Source: Planctomycetota bacterium (GTDB taxonomy: Bacteria > Planctomycetota > UBA1135 > GCA-002686595). From it: a DNA stretch of 64,000 nucleotides. Shown one piece after another: positions 15,686 to 24,759 of the stretch (positions are counted from its first letter, which is position 1; every line of letters begins with the position of its first letter). The translations under genes were made by a program, and so were the position numbers. The stretch lies in NCBI GenBank assembly GCA_012960475.1, contig DUBE01000055.1:85290-149289 (forward strand), read 5' to 3'. The notes below the pieces were generated by a model, which did no database searches, had not been told where the DNA came from, and saw only the letters and a program-made list of their open reading frames with translations.

Positions 15686-17260
15686 ATGGGTCGAGACCAC
15701 ATTCTGTCAGCGCCATGGGTGTTGGCTTTTTTGATGGGGCTTGCGGGCTGCGGTGTTGAGCCGCGCTCACGCACAGTCGTGGTCGTGGTCTTTGATGCTT
15801 TGCATGCGGGGCATGTGCACCATCTCGGGTACGAGCGTGAGACCACGCCGAACCTGGACCTGCTCGCGCAGGAGGGCGTGACCTTCTTGCGTGCTCTGGC
15901 ACCTGCTCCCTACACCGTGGCCAGCACCGCGAGTTTGATGACCGGGTTGGTGCCGCAACGCCATCGGGTCCTGCGTTCCTTTGGAAGTCATCTGAAGCCG
16001 CTCGGGGTGACGCTTGCGGAGACCTTGCATGATGCTGGCTGGCAGTGCTTTGGGGCAACGGGCAACGCCAACGCTGGCAAGCTGACCGGGATCACCGGTG
16101 GCTTTGATCAGTGGGTAGAAGCCTACGAAGGCAAGGGTCCCGGAGATGCGCCCTTCCTGCCCCGCGGGGATGGCACCTTTGTGCACATGGTTGCTCCGGA
16201 TTGGTGGGTGGGACACCTGAAGGATATTTTGGAGCAACGCGATCCAAAGCGCGACGCGTTCATCTACCTGCATGTGCTGCAACCCCACTCGCCCTATGCG
16301 CCGCCCGAGCGATTGCTTGCCCGCTTTGCAGATCCGGACTACATCAGCAGTTGGTCTGATGAGAAGGAGCCCACTGGTTTTAGGGCCGGCTCCACCAGCC
16401 CCCTGGTGCGCGCGAACAAGGGGCAGATCCCAATGAATGATGCGGACCGGGAATATACCCGGGCTCTTTACGACGCGAGCCTTCTGTGGGGAGACGAGGC
16501 CCTGGGCAACATGATCTCCCTGCTGCGTGACAAGGGGCTCTGGGATTCCTCCTGGCTGGTGGTGACCAGCGACCATGGAGAGGCCTTCTGGCAGCACGGA
16601 CTTTGGGGGCACAACGACCATCTCTATGAGGAGATGCTGCATGTGCCCCTGGTGGTGCGGGCTCCCGGCGATACCCTGCCCAAGGGCACTCGGGTGACGG
16701 GACTGGTCTCGCCGATGGACCTCTTTCCCAGCTTCATGCAGTGGTTGGATCTGCCCCAGGTGCCTGATCTTGACGGCCAGCCCTTGGACCCGGTGATTCG
16801 TGGGTCGGCGGCCAAAAACCGTTCCATGGTGCTGCAATCCAATGGTAATCGGCCCGATGTGGGGCGTACGGGGGAGGCCACCAAGCTGATCGTTGGCCGC
16901 GGGGAGGGGCAAGGGGAGTTGCGGGTGCAGCGCTATGATCTGACGCAGGATCCCGGGGAACAGAGCCCTCTCGAAGGGCAGCCAGACGAGCAGGTGCTGG
17001 CGCGCCTCGTTGCCTTGATGGGCTCCCTGGAGGGTTACATAGCCAAGGAATTTGAGCGTGCGGAGCACAAGCGGGTCTTGCGTGCCCATCTTGAATTGCA
17101 ACTCGCCAGCGAACTCGCCCTGGATCAGGCCATGCAGGCTCTGGGCCTCAAGATTCCAGTGGGACACGCCCAACGGGAACTGCGCGCAGCGGCGGGGGAT
17201 CTGGCCGATGTGTCGGCCTTGCTTGAGGCCCTCGGCTATGGCGGCGACACGGAAGAGTAG
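15686..17260 (+). CDS. Sulfatase-fold lipoprotein hydrolase without the formylglycine site
   Basis: This is 524 residues. A lipoprotein signal ends in the lipobox LAGC (C22), so the enzyme should be membrane-anchored outside the cytoplasm. The alkaline phosphatase/sulfatase fold is shown by VVVVVFDALHAGH (D37 as metal ligand), TTPNLDLLAQEGVTF, VTSDHGEAFWQHGLWGHND with further metal ligands, and PLVVRAPG. At the active-site position the sulfatase C/S-x-P-x-R is replaced by T77-V-A-S80-T81-A-S-L-M-T-G, so no formylglycine can form; a threonine or serine nucleophile, as in phosphotransferases and phosphodiesterases of this superfamily, is more likely. The substrate is unknown. It converges on the metallophosphoesterase gene, with stops 14 bases apart. 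Confidence 0.85.
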   Translation: MGRDHILSAPWVLAFLMGLAGCGVEPRSRTVVVVVFDALHAGHVHHLGYERETTPNLDLLAQEGVTFLRALAPAPYTVASTASLMTGLVPQRHRVLRSFGSHLKPLGVTLAETLHDAGWQCFGATGNANAGKLTGITGGFDQWVEAYEGKGPGDAPFLPRGDGTFVHMVAPDWWVGHLKDILEQRDPKRDAFIYLHVLQPHSPYAPPERLLARFADPDYISSWSDEKEPTGFRAGSTSPLVRANKGQIPMNDADREYTRALYDASLLWGDEALGNMISLLRDKGLWDSSWLVVTSDHGEAFWQHGLWGHNDHLYEEMLHVPLVVRAPGDTLPKGTRVTGLVSPMDLFPSFMQWLDLPQVPDLDGQPLDPVIRGSAAKNRSMVLQSNGNRPDVGRTGEATKLIVGRGEGQGELRVQRYDLTQDPGEQSPLEGQPDEQVLARLVALMGSLEGYIAKEFERAEHKRVLRAHLELQLASELALDQAMQALGLKIPVGHAQRELRAAAGDLADVSALLEALGYGGDTEE

Positions 17261-17274
17261 TCTGCGTCGTTTCG

Positions 17275-19263
17275 TCAGTCGTTGAGTATTTCAACCCGGA
17301 CGGTGCCATGGCGTTCTGCATGTCGGTGGCCGGTGGATGCGTCGTAGATCCACGGCCCCAGGTTCCCATCCATGTTGAACATCAACAGGGTGTCCCGGTC
17401 ATGGTGCAGGCGGCGCTCCTTCTGGATGACCTGTCCACTGTAGAGTGCGGCCTGGGTCAAGCGCACAGAGTCCACACGACCCGTTGCAAAGGACACCGGC
17501 TTGCCGGCAGAATCCACATCGGCACCGATCAGGAAAGGCAAGTCGTTCAGTGTGCGCCCGCCGCTTGCGGGGGTGCGCCCTATAAGCATACCGTTCATGT
17601 ACAGGCGCAGTTCACGGCCGTCGTAGACTCCCGCCAGGTGGTGCCAGTGGGTTGTGACCAGCACACCCTTGGGGCCCTTGATGATCTTGTAGGAGCCGTC
17701 AAGGTGCACGATGAACTCCGGCGTTCCGTCGCTGACAAAAAGCCCGAACTCGCTGCTCTCTGCCTTGGATAGAAGTGCCCGGCGACCTTTGAGCTCTCCG
17801 GGCTTGTACCAGCACTCCAGGGTGAAGTCTGCGCTTGGGGGCAGGTTGATTTTGTTGGAGGCCACGCGGGCACAGGCGCTCTGTCCATCCAGCAGCAGAA
17901 CGCCTTCGCCCGTGGGCACGGGAGGGGCGGGAATCAGGCCCAGATCTATCGGCAGGGACTGATGGCGCAGGGGCACTGCGATGTGCGTCGTTGGACCGAG
18001 CCAGGTGGCCTCCAAAGTTGCATGGGGCAGGGCAAAACCTCCATCCAGGGGCCCAGGGCCCCGAATTGCACGGACCTTGAGGGTCACGCTCTCTCCCGCT
18101 TCCACCTGCCTCTCGAAGCTCGCGGGGATCAGGCCCCAACGGCGATCCTGGCAATCCAGGTGTACCCTCAGGGCCACTGGCTCGGCTGTGGGATTGGTCC
18201 AACCAAGGGCATAGTCTCCGGCACCACCGCGGGCTGGATCCCAGCTCGGTTGTTGCTGCACGCCCAGTTGCAGGCTCCTGGCCAGGGCCTCCGACTGCTG
18301 CAGAACCGGAGCACCCAGGGCCCGCGGATCCGTAGCCTGGCCGACCGGATAGCTTGTGACCGCGATGCCATCAGGGCGTACATGCACCAGATTGTATTGG
18401 TGCAACCAGCCCGCCTCGGGGACTCGTGAAGACTGTGCGCCGCCTACCGTGGCCAGGGTGAAGTACTCGATACCGTTCTTTGGGCCATCGTACCGCATGT
18501 GGTGGATGTGTCCCCCGAAGACTGCGCGCACATTTCCCGCTTGGGCCAAGAGAGCATGCACGCGATTCCAATCGTCCCCGTAGTTGCCGCCCACCCAGCG
18601 CGGATGATGCACGAAGACAAAGACATGCTCGGCCTTGCTGGTGCTTTTCAGGGTCTTTCCAAGCCAAGCGAATTGCTCCGGGCTCATGCGTTGACACTCG
18701 GGTTTGCTGAAGTTGCGTTCCCCGGTATCGGGATTGGGCTCGTCCGAGTAGAGCACGATGAACCAGCAGTTCTTGTGCTCGAAGGCATACCACAGGGGGC
18801 CAAAGTTCTCTTCGTAGTGCACCTCGTGTTCTTCCGCTGGACGGCCTTCTCCGCGCCAGTACACATCGTGGTTTCCGGCCACCGGAAACCAGGGAGAATC
18901 AAGGGCAGCCATGGTGCTGCGGTATTCCGCCATCTGCAGCATCCAGGCCGGGGTTGTGTTGTAGCCGTTGATCAAATCGCCCACGGTCATCACCAGGTCT
19001 GGGTCGATCAGGTTGACCTCGGCTACTGCCTCGGCAAGGACCTTGATGCCCTCCGCGGGGCCGCCCGTGCGGTCCCCGAAGACCGCGAACAAGAAGCCCT
19101 CTTCGGGCTGGGGCGCAGTGATCAGTCGGGCTCCGACACGGTTGGTGATCACTCGCTCGTCGCCGTCACCGGCGGGGTCCTGGGGGTAACAGGGGGCGGG
19201 GGCGGTCAAGCTCAGAGCCAGCAGGAGGGCCAGACCGGGGAGGGGGGCTTGGGGGCAGTCCAT
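17275..19263 (-). CDS. Secreted metallophosphoesterase with C-terminal LamG-like domain
   Basis: From ATG 19263 this is 662 residues, with a signal peptide at about 1-24. The calcineurin-like phosphoesterase domain (about 50-310) has all the motif blocks: FGDRTGG, VGDLINGY, AGNHDVYW, HHPRW and GGHIHH. A middle beta-rich part (about 330-480) is followed by a LamG/concanavalin-like domain at about 490-650, recognisable from FTLECWYKPGEL, HWHHLAGVYDGRELRLYMNG and a VDSVRLTQAALY end. The open frame extends upstream to 19506, but that part overlaps the divergent kinase gene and lacks a signal peptide. The likely target is an extracellular phosphodiester or polymer-bound phosphate, with the LamG domain giving attachment (inference). 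Confidence 0.88.
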   Translation of the reverse strand: MDCPQAPLPGLALLLALSLTAPAPCYPQDPAGDGDERVITNRVGARLITAPQPEEGFLFAVFGDRTGGPAEGIKVLAEAVAEVNLIDPDLVMTVGDLINGYNTTPAWMLQMAEYRSTMAALDSPWFPVAGNHDVYWRGEGRPAEEHEVHYEENFGPLWYAFEHKNCWFIVLYSDEPNPDTGERNFSKPECQRMSPEQFAWLGKTLKSTSKAEHVFVFVHHPRWVGGNYGDDWNRVHALLAQAGNVRAVFGGHIHHMRYDGPKNGIEYFTLATVGGAQSSRVPEAGWLHQYNLVHVRPDGIAVTSYPVGQATDPRALGAPVLQQSEALARSLQLGVQQQPSWDPARGGAGDYALGWTNPTAEPVALRVHLDCQDRRWGLIPASFERQVEAGESVTLKVRAIRGPGPLDGGFALPHATLEATWLGPTTHIAVPLRHQSLPIDLGLIPAPPVPTGEGVLLLDGQSACARVASNKINLPPSADFTLECWYKPGELKGRRALLSKAESSEFGLFVSDGTPEFIVHLDGSYKIIKGPKGVLVTTHWHHLAGVYDGRELRLYMNGMLIGRTPASGGRTLNDLPFLIGADVDSAGKPVSFATGRVDSVRLTQAALYSGQVIQKERRLHHDRDTLLMFNMDGNLGPWIYDASTGHRHAERHGTVRVEILND

Positions 19264-19357
19264 GGGCGGAAGGGTAACCGCAAAACAGGTCGGGTTGTGC
19301 TCCATTGGGGCTATAGTTCCCGGGTGCTGACCCAGTCCCGGGCCGGCACCCTTTCCT

Positions 19358-20422
19358 ATGAGCGCGCATCCCGACGAGGCCTTTCTGGCCATTTTGGTCC
19401 AACGAGGACACCTGAGCATGAAGCACGCCCAGTCCCTGCTTCCCAGTTTGCGGGGGGGTGAGGACCTGGACGATTTGCTGGTGCAGGTAGCAGACTGGGA
19501 ACCCAAGAAGGTTCAACTCATGCGCCGTACCCGGGGAGGGGAAGAGCCGATCATCAACGGCTACAAGATTCTGGGCAAGCTCGGCGTCGGGGGCACGGCC
19601 GAAGTATTCAAGGCGCGGGATCTGCAACTCAACAAGACCGTGGCCCTCAAGATCCTCTTGGCGCCCCTTGCGCGAAATCGCAAGTCTCTGGAGGCTTTTG
19701 TGCGCGAAGCCAAGATGTTGAAGCAGATGGATCATGAGAGCATCTGCCGCGGTTATGGCATCAAACGCGCTGGGGAGACGATCTTTGCGGTGCTCGACCC
19801 TGTGGAGGGTGAGACCCTGCAGGAAATTCTGGACAAGACCGAGGCTCCCCTCCCTGAGGATCAGGCCTTGGAAGTGATCCTGCAGGTGGCCGAAGCCCTG
19901 GAGTACATGCATTCCCTGGGGTTGGTGCACCGGGATGTAAAACCGGGCAACATCATGTTCACGCCCCGTGGTCGGGCCAAGTTGATTGACCTGGGATTCT
20001 GCGCTCCTGTGGGTGAAGCGGGCCCCAGCGACACTGCCGCGGGAACCAAGGCCTTCCTGGCCCCCGAGCAGGCTCTTGGGGGAGGCGTGGCGGATCTGCG
20101 CTCAGACATCTACTCCCTGGGCGCCACTCTCTTTCAATTGACCGTGGGCCGATTGCCCTTCGGCGATGGGGAAGACGACGACGTGTTGCGCAAGCATGTG
20201 ATGGAACAACTTTCTTCTCCGGAGTTGAAGGGTAAGGCTCTCTCTACTCATCTGCAGTACTTCATAGAGAAGATGATGGCCAAGGATGCGGGAGTGCGAT
20301 ATCAGACCTGGGGGGAACTGATTGCGGATGTGAGTGGCCAACTGGAGGGAAAGCGCACGGCGGACTTTCATTCGTCGGCGAACAAGTCCAGCAGAAGGCG
20401 CGTCCCCAAGAGGCGTTCCTGA
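19358..20422 (+). CDS. Soluble Hanks-type serine/threonine protein kinase
   Basis: This is 354 residues. A 65-residue N-terminal extension precedes a complete kinase domain: glycine loop GKLGVGGTAEVF (73-84), VAIK-type lysine K98 in VALKI, catalytic loop HRDVKPGNIM (H191, D193, N198), metal-binding D211 in DLG instead of DFG, activation-segment APEQ (236-239), and the DIYSLGATLFQL helix. It ends in a basic tail with no membrane segment, unlike PknB-type receptors, so it is cytoplasmic. It is the first gene of a unit with a cysteine-cluster protein (its stop TGA shares one base with the next ATG) and a membrane peptidase. Targets are unknown. Confidence 0.93.
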   Translation: MSAHPDEAFLAILVQRGHLSMKHAQSLLPSLRGGEDLDDLLVQVADWEPKKVQLMRRTRGGEEPIINGYKILGKLGVGGTAEVFKARDLQLNKTVALKILLAPLARNRKSLEAFVREAKMLKQMDHESICRGYGIKRAGETIFAVLDPVEGETLQEILDKTEAPLPEDQALEVILQVAEALEYMHSLGLVHRDVKPGNIMFTPRGRAKLIDLGFCAPVGEAGPSDTAAGTKAFLAPEQALGGGVADLRSDIYSLGATLFQLTVGRLPFGDGEDDDVLRKHVMEQLSSPELKGKALSTHLQYFIEKMMAKDAGVRYQTWGELIADVSGQLEGKRTADFHSSANKSSRRRVPKRRS

Positions 20423-21264
20423 TGATTTCCAAGACTCCAATGGAAGCGCGCGGGGACTCGCTTGCCTTTGAATGGACTTGTCAGCGCTCCGGGCGCTGCT
20501 GTTCTGTGGGAGGTGGCATAGTGCGGGTCGAGCAACAGGAGATTCCCGGCCTGGCAGCGGCACGCGGCATGGGCGAGGAGGCCTTTCGAGTTCATCACTT
20601 GCGGCAGGTGCCCTGCCCTCAAGGTGGCCAGATGATTCTCTCCCTGCGCGAAAAGCCCCACTCTGGTGCCTGCACCCTGCTTGAAGGGCACAACACCTGT
20701 TCGGTCTATGAAGCCCGCCCGGAACACTGTCGCACTTTTCCCTACTGGAAGGGGATCTTGACCGATCCCGAGGCACTTGAACGGGCGCGCGGGATCTGTC
20801 CTGGCATTCGGTTGATTCCCAGCTCGGAGCAACAAGCAGCGGCTTTTGCCGAGTTGGAAGAACTCTACGAGCGGGTTGAGAAGTGGGTGCAATCCAGTCG
20901 CGTCGTGTGTCTTGCACGCGGCGTGTGCTGTCACTTTGAAGAGGCGGGGCACGAATTGATGGCCACTGCCCTGGAAGCAGACTACTGCGCGCAGCAGCAT
21001 CCGAACGCTCCTGCCGGCGCTGGGCCCGGGCGCTGTGCCTATCAGGTGGAAGGAATGTGCACTGCCCGGAAGGGGCGGCCCCTGGGCTGCCGGACCTACT
21101 ATTGCCATGCGGGGTATTCAGACGCGCTTGAAGCGGGGCATGAGGAGTTCTTGGCGGAGATCCGCGCAATTGAGCGGAGGCACGGGTACTCCAGTACCTA
21201 CGGGCGCTTTGTGGAATTGCTTGCAGCGCGTGTTTCTTCCGAACCTGGCGAGGACCAGGCATGA
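20422..21264 (+). CDS. YkgJ-type cysteine-cluster protein (putative metal or Fe-S binding)
   Basis: This is 280 residues. The YkgJ/CxxCxxCC-type signature is present at the N-terminus as C20-x5-C26-C27 in WTCQRSGRCCSVGG, with further cysteines around EGHNTCSVYEARPEHCRTFPYW and ARGICPG. A second partial set (RGVCCHFEEAGHE, GRCAYQVEGMCTARKGRPLGCRTYYC) suggests two half-modules in one chain, about 15-140 and 150-240. Such proteins are proposed to bind zinc or Fe-S, but no reaction is established. The ATG shares one base with the kinase stop, and the stop overlaps the next gene by four bases, so all three are translated together. Confidence 0.82.
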   Translation: MISKTPMEARGDSLAFEWTCQRSGRCCSVGGGIVRVEQQEIPGLAAARGMGEEAFRVHHLRQVPCPQGGQMILSLREKPHSGACTLLEGHNTCSVYEARPEHCRTFPYWKGILTDPEALERARGICPGIRLIPSSEQQAAAFAELEELYERVEKWVQSSRVVCLARGVCCHFEEAGHELMATALEADYCAQQHPNAPAGAGPGRCAYQVEGMCTARKGRPLGCRTYYCHAGYSDALEAGHEEFLAEIRAIERRHGYSSTYGRFVELLAARVSSEPGEDQA

Positions 21265-22463
21265 GAACTGCCCTTGCACTCTTGTTGGTGGCGGCGCTGG
21301 GCCTGGGCCTGTTCTTCTTTGGACAGCAGCTGTTGACCGAACTCAAGGCCGGGATCAGCGAGTTGCAGCCTGGGCCTGAGCCTGAGTCCAAGCCTTTGGT
21401 TCTGCCCCCCGATCAAAATCCGATCTCGGCGGCAGGGGATGAAAGCGATCCCGCCCCCGATTCCAAACGGTCACTGATCCTGGCCTGGAATCAGCAAGCC
21501 CTGGAGGCCTTGGAGCGGGGTGAGATCCCAAGAGCTATCGAGCTCTTGCAGCGCTGCGTACTGGAGGACCCTGGCGACCGTGTTCTGGCCCGTAACCTGG
21601 CCCTCGCTCAGGTGCGTCAAGCGGGATTGATGATCGACTCTGCGGATGGGGAGCAGCGCCGGGAGGCCTTGGCCATGGTGGAGCATGTGCTTGAGGCACT
21701 TGAGGGAGACGAGCGCGAGGCCGTGGCCGCGCGCATCGAGCGCTGGCGTGCCCGGGCGGAACACGAAGCCGCTTTCCTTTCAAGTGGCAACCAGCGCTTT
21801 GAATTGTCCTATGACGGTGAGCAAGCAGGCTTGCGCGCCGCCGAAATGGACCTGCTCCGTCGTTTGGACCGGGCCTATCAGGAATTCGGTGAACGTATCG
21901 GCTCGTTTCCTCTTGAGGGCAAGCGCCTGCGGGTAGTGCTCTATTCCCCGGAAGCCTTCACCCGCCTGACAGGTCTTGGACATTGGGCAGGGGGAGCCTT
22001 TGACGGCACGATCCGGGTACCGATCCAAACGGGTGGGATTGACGCGCGCTTGGACGGAGTCCTGCGCCATGAATTGAGTCACGCCTTTGTCGATCGGCTT
22101 GGGGGTGGGACGACTCCCGCCTGGTTGAACGAGGGTCTCGCCCAGTATCTGGAAACCAGGCAATTGGACAGTCTACGTCTCAAGGCGGTGCGCGCAGCTT
22201 GCAGCGACTCTGCCTGGCCTGAGCTTGCCAGTTTGCGCGGCAATTTCTCCGCCCTGGGGAACGAGGACGCGATTCGCCGAGCCTATGGAATTGCCTTTGG
22301 TTTCATTGCCTATCTGGCCCAGAACTACGGTGAAGATCTGGTGTTGGACCTGATGCGAGCCGGGGCAAAGGGAGTATCCGCGGAGGCTGTTTTCAGTCAG
22401 CAGATTGGGTTTGACCTACATGTCGCGTGGGAAGACCTGCGCCAGGAGTGGCAAGCTCAGTGA
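21261..22463 (+). CDS. Membrane-anchored peptidase MA-like protein with TPR segment
   Basis: This is 400 residues. A single N-terminal membrane segment (about 4-22) is followed by an acidic/proline linker, a TPR-like helical part at about 75-175 (AIELLQRCVLEDPGDRVLARNLALAQV), and a gluzincin domain of the peptidase MA-like superfamily at about 180-400. The zinc site is H270-E271-L-S-H274 with the third ligand E291 in WLNEGLAQYLE. The catalytic domain should face the periplasm. The gene overlaps the cysteine-cluster gene as ATGA. The substrate is unknown. The context suggests a kinase-linked envelope protease unit, which is inference. Confidence 0.85.
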   Translation: MRTALALLLVAALGLGLFFFGQQLLTELKAGISELQPGPEPESKPLVLPPDQNPISAAGDESDPAPDSKRSLILAWNQQALEALERGEIPRAIELLQRCVLEDPGDRVLARNLALAQVRQAGLMIDSADGEQRREALAMVEHVLEALEGDEREAVAARIERWRARAEHEAAFLSSGNQRFELSYDGEQAGLRAAEMDLLRRLDRAYQEFGERIGSFPLEGKRLRVVLYSPEAFTRLTGLGHWAGGAFDGTIRVPIQTGGIDARLDGVLRHELSHAFVDRLGGGTTPAWLNEGLAQYLETRQLDSLRLKAVRAACSDSAWPELASLRGNFSALGNEDAIRRAYGIAFGFIAYLAQNYGEDLVLDLMRAGAKGVSAEAVFSQQIGFDLHVAWEDLRQEWQAQ

Positions 22464-22485
22464 CTGAGCGCTCCTTTTCCTGAAA

Positions 22486-22508
22486 GGTGATGAAAAACCT
22501 TCATCGCC
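22486..22508 (+). terminator. Stem-loop after the kinase/peptidase operon
   Basis: GGTGATGAA (22486-22494), loop AAACC and TTCATCGCC (22500-22508) form a 9-bp stem with one G-U pair, 22 bases after the peptidase stop. CCTTGTG follows rather than a T-tract, so termination would be inefficient or Rho-assisted. Confidence 0.4.
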
Positions 22509-22580
22509 CCTTGTGCTCCTGAGCCCAAGCGAGTCCCCTCAAGAGAACAACGCTCTTCAAAGAAGACACCTCTGACAGTC

Positions 22581-24314
22581 ATGGCCATCATTTCCTCTCG
22601 GTTCTTTCCGTGCCCGTTCCACATACGGCTTCCGTTATTCGCGTCGGTGATTCTCGGGGCTTGTACTCCCGTGGATGATCCGGTGGTTACGGTAAGTACC
22701 TACTTTCCGCGCACGACCAGCATAGATATTGATGACGTTCCCGCTGGGGGCGTCATTCATGTTGCGCACCAGGGAGATTGGACCAGTTCTGGATATGTGG
22801 TCGGCTGGGTGCGTGTCTTGGGCAGCGGGGATGAGTTCGAGGCACTCCAGTTCAACAGCGAGGGATTTGTGCAGCGCGGCTTCTATCTGCCCGCCCCGGT
22901 CACCGGCGCGGGCAAGTTGGACCTCGCTGGCAGCCGGGCGGCTTTGATGTCCCCGGATACCCTGTGGGGAGAAATCCAATCCACGACCGGCGGCTGGGGA
23001 CGGAGGATTCCTGTGACCCACACCCTGCTGGATGTGAAAGTCGATCCCGCTGGGGGTCTTTCCATGTTGCTTGCCAAGGCTGGAATCCTGGTTCTGGCGG
23101 ATGTGGACGTCGGCGGAAGTCTGATTATAGCGTCGGAGGTGGGCGAGGCTGACCCTCCCCTTGGAATGCCGGGGCTTTCTGCTGTCTCGATTCTGACTCG
23201 CGTGCAGGTCCCGGGGGGTGCGAGCATTCCGGTGGTCGTGGCGCGTTCTTCTCTGGGAGACCTGCATGTTACGACCGTGAACCACAACACTGATAATGAG
23301 TTGTTCGCCACGATCACTTCTGAGGGCGGAAGCTTCGATTTGGTTGACCAGCCCCTGATTCACGCAGCAGACGGATCTCTTTGGGTGTGTGGTTCATCCA
23401 GGCATGGCGGGAACAAGCAAGCTGAGCTATTGCAATTCACATTCGACGAGAACGGGCCGCCGAATCTGGCCCAGTCGTTCACCATCCCTGCCCCAGCCCC
23501 CTTCATCGATTTGGAAGCCACGGGGATGATTGAGGCTCAGGAACTGGTTCCTGGGCTGGCGGGATTCTTCTTGGCTTGCGTCACTACTGAAGTACCGCTT
23601 GTGGATGGCCTTGCGTCGCAGGCGGGTTTGGTTTGCCATGTGATTCCCGGCAGCGGGGTCGCTTGGTCTGCCGTGGTCACAGGAGATCCGGGCGTTGCTG
23701 TGGTCGGTCTCCAGCTTGGACGTCCGGAAAAAGCAGCAGCTTCCAATCCCTTGGTGGTCAGTGCGGTTCTTGAGAACAACCCGAACCCGTTCGTTACCGC
23801 CTTCTTGAGGTTGGAGCCGGAGACAGGTGCCTTTGCAGCCACCGACCTGTTCCTGTTGGAGCAACTCGTTGCTGAGCCAGCCATACAAGTGGGGACCAAC
23901 TGGCTCTACAAGAGCACCGTGATCGAGGGGCCTGGTCACGGTCTCTTGACAGGGAACATGACCGAGGTCGGATTCTGGGTGACGAATAGCATTCCAGCAG
24001 GTTCACCCTTTGACCTGATGAGCGGCTATGGGAATCAACGCTTGTTGATAGGGATGCCGACAAACGAGCCGGCTTTGACAAGTTTCACTCCCACTGGTCC
24101 CCGCGGAAATGCGGCCTGCGTCTTTGATTCGGCGGTTGCTCCGCTTGGAGGGGGGATGGTGGCTGTAGGGCCTCCCATGGTTGCGCTGAGCCTCGACCCA
24201 GGCCTGGGGGGCTTTTCTACCCTGCGCGGGTCCACATCTGATGGCACCCTGAACCTTTCCGCCTTGGATGCTCCCGTCTTTCTCGTCGGCAGCACCATTC
24301 CGCTCTGTCCCTAG
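22581..24314 (+). CDS. Predicted lipoprotein of unknown function, beta-rich
   Basis: This is 577 residues with a basic N-terminus and hydrophobic stretch ending in the lipobox LGAC (C28), so it is a predicted lipoprotein. The rest is rich in short beta-strand patterns separated by Gly/Pro/Asp turns, with several repeats of a strand plus G-x-[LV]-x-[VA] design that would suit a beta-propeller or sandwich. I recognise no enzyme motif. It stands alone between a stem-loop and a long gap. Its base composition and codon choice look somewhat less GC-rich than those of neighbouring housekeeping genes, as is common for surface proteins under turnover. Confidence 0.7.
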   Translation: MAIISSRFFPCPFHIRLPLFASVILGACTPVDDPVVTVSTYFPRTTSIDIDDVPAGGVIHVAHQGDWTSSGYVVGWVRVLGSGDEFEALQFNSEGFVQRGFYLPAPVTGAGKLDLAGSRAALMSPDTLWGEIQSTTGGWGRRIPVTHTLLDVKVDPAGGLSMLLAKAGILVLADVDVGGSLIIASEVGEADPPLGMPGLSAVSILTRVQVPGGASIPVVVARSSLGDLHVTTVNHNTDNELFATITSEGGSFDLVDQPLIHAADGSLWVCGSSRHGGNKQAELLQFTFDENGPPNLAQSFTIPAPAPFIDLEATGMIEAQELVPGLAGFFLACVTTEVPLVDGLASQAGLVCHVIPGSGVAWSAVVTGDPGVAVVGLQLGRPEKAAASNPLVVSAVLENNPNPFVTAFLRLEPETGAFAATDLFLLEQLVAEPAIQVGTNWLYKSTVIEGPGHGLLTGNMTEVGFWVTNSIPAGSPFDLMSGYGNQRLLIGMPTNEPALTSFTPTGPRGNAACVFDSAVAPLGGGMVAVGPPMVALSLDPGLGGFSTLRGSTSDGTLNLSALDAPVFLVGSTIPLCP

Positions 24315-24759
24315 GGCGCTCCCAGGGGTTGCGGCCAACGGGGTCAGTTGACGGCGAGTCCAAAAAGAGACGAGCGGCCGCAACAAGTGCAGTCGCTCGC
24401 TGGTCTCACCGGGTTGCACCCGGCGTGGTGCCAAGTTCAGTGCCTTGGCGTTCCTGGACCGTTCTCTTCTTCTTCCTTCTTGCTCCTCCCGACCTACAGG
24501 ACGGCAGGAGCCCCCAAAGGTTTTCCTTAGTGGGAAGCACACGGCAATGCGCTCTCCTCACCCGGTATTTCGGTATCAAGCTGTTTTCTCTTGCTCTGAT
24601 TCCGTGGGAAAATTTCCAGCCTCCTTCCAGGGATCGTGCTCCTCATGAGGAGCGCCGCTGACCATGCTGGCTGAGATCAGTAGCCCCTCCGTGGGGGGCT
24701 TCCCAGGGCCCTAGGGAGGGGCTGAAACCGATGCGGGGAAGATTGCGTTCTCAGGGGTG
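24315..24759. other. 445-base intergenic stretch, possible structured RNA
   Basis: No frame here looks coding: the longest open frames lack ribosome sites and sensible composition. The stretch is less GC-rich in its middle and contains polypyrimidine runs (near 24465-24490). The only clear structure is the pair of competing inverted repeats at 24682-24723, just before radC. I saw no match to tRNA, tmRNA, RNase P or SRP RNA. Confidence 0.5.
24682..24723 (+). promoter_or_regulatory. Mutually exclusive hairpins upstream of radC
   Basis: AGCCCCTCC (24682-24690) can pair with GGAGGGGCT (24715-24723), a perfect 9-bp stem with a 24-base loop. The same left arm can instead pair with GGGGGGCT (24693-24700) in a tight 8-bp hairpin. 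The two folds exclude each other. This could be an attenuator-like switch 37 bases before the radC start, or a terminator of an upstream RNA; there is no T-run. Confidence 0.3.

Noticed and set aside
15767..17173. A 468-codon minus-strand frame across the sulfatase-fold gene
   Set aside because: It is a shadow frame; the plus strand has the lipobox and metal motifs.
19264..19506. N-terminal extension of the metallophosphoesterase to 19506
   Set aside because: It would overlap the divergent kinase gene and bury the signal peptide in the middle of the chain.
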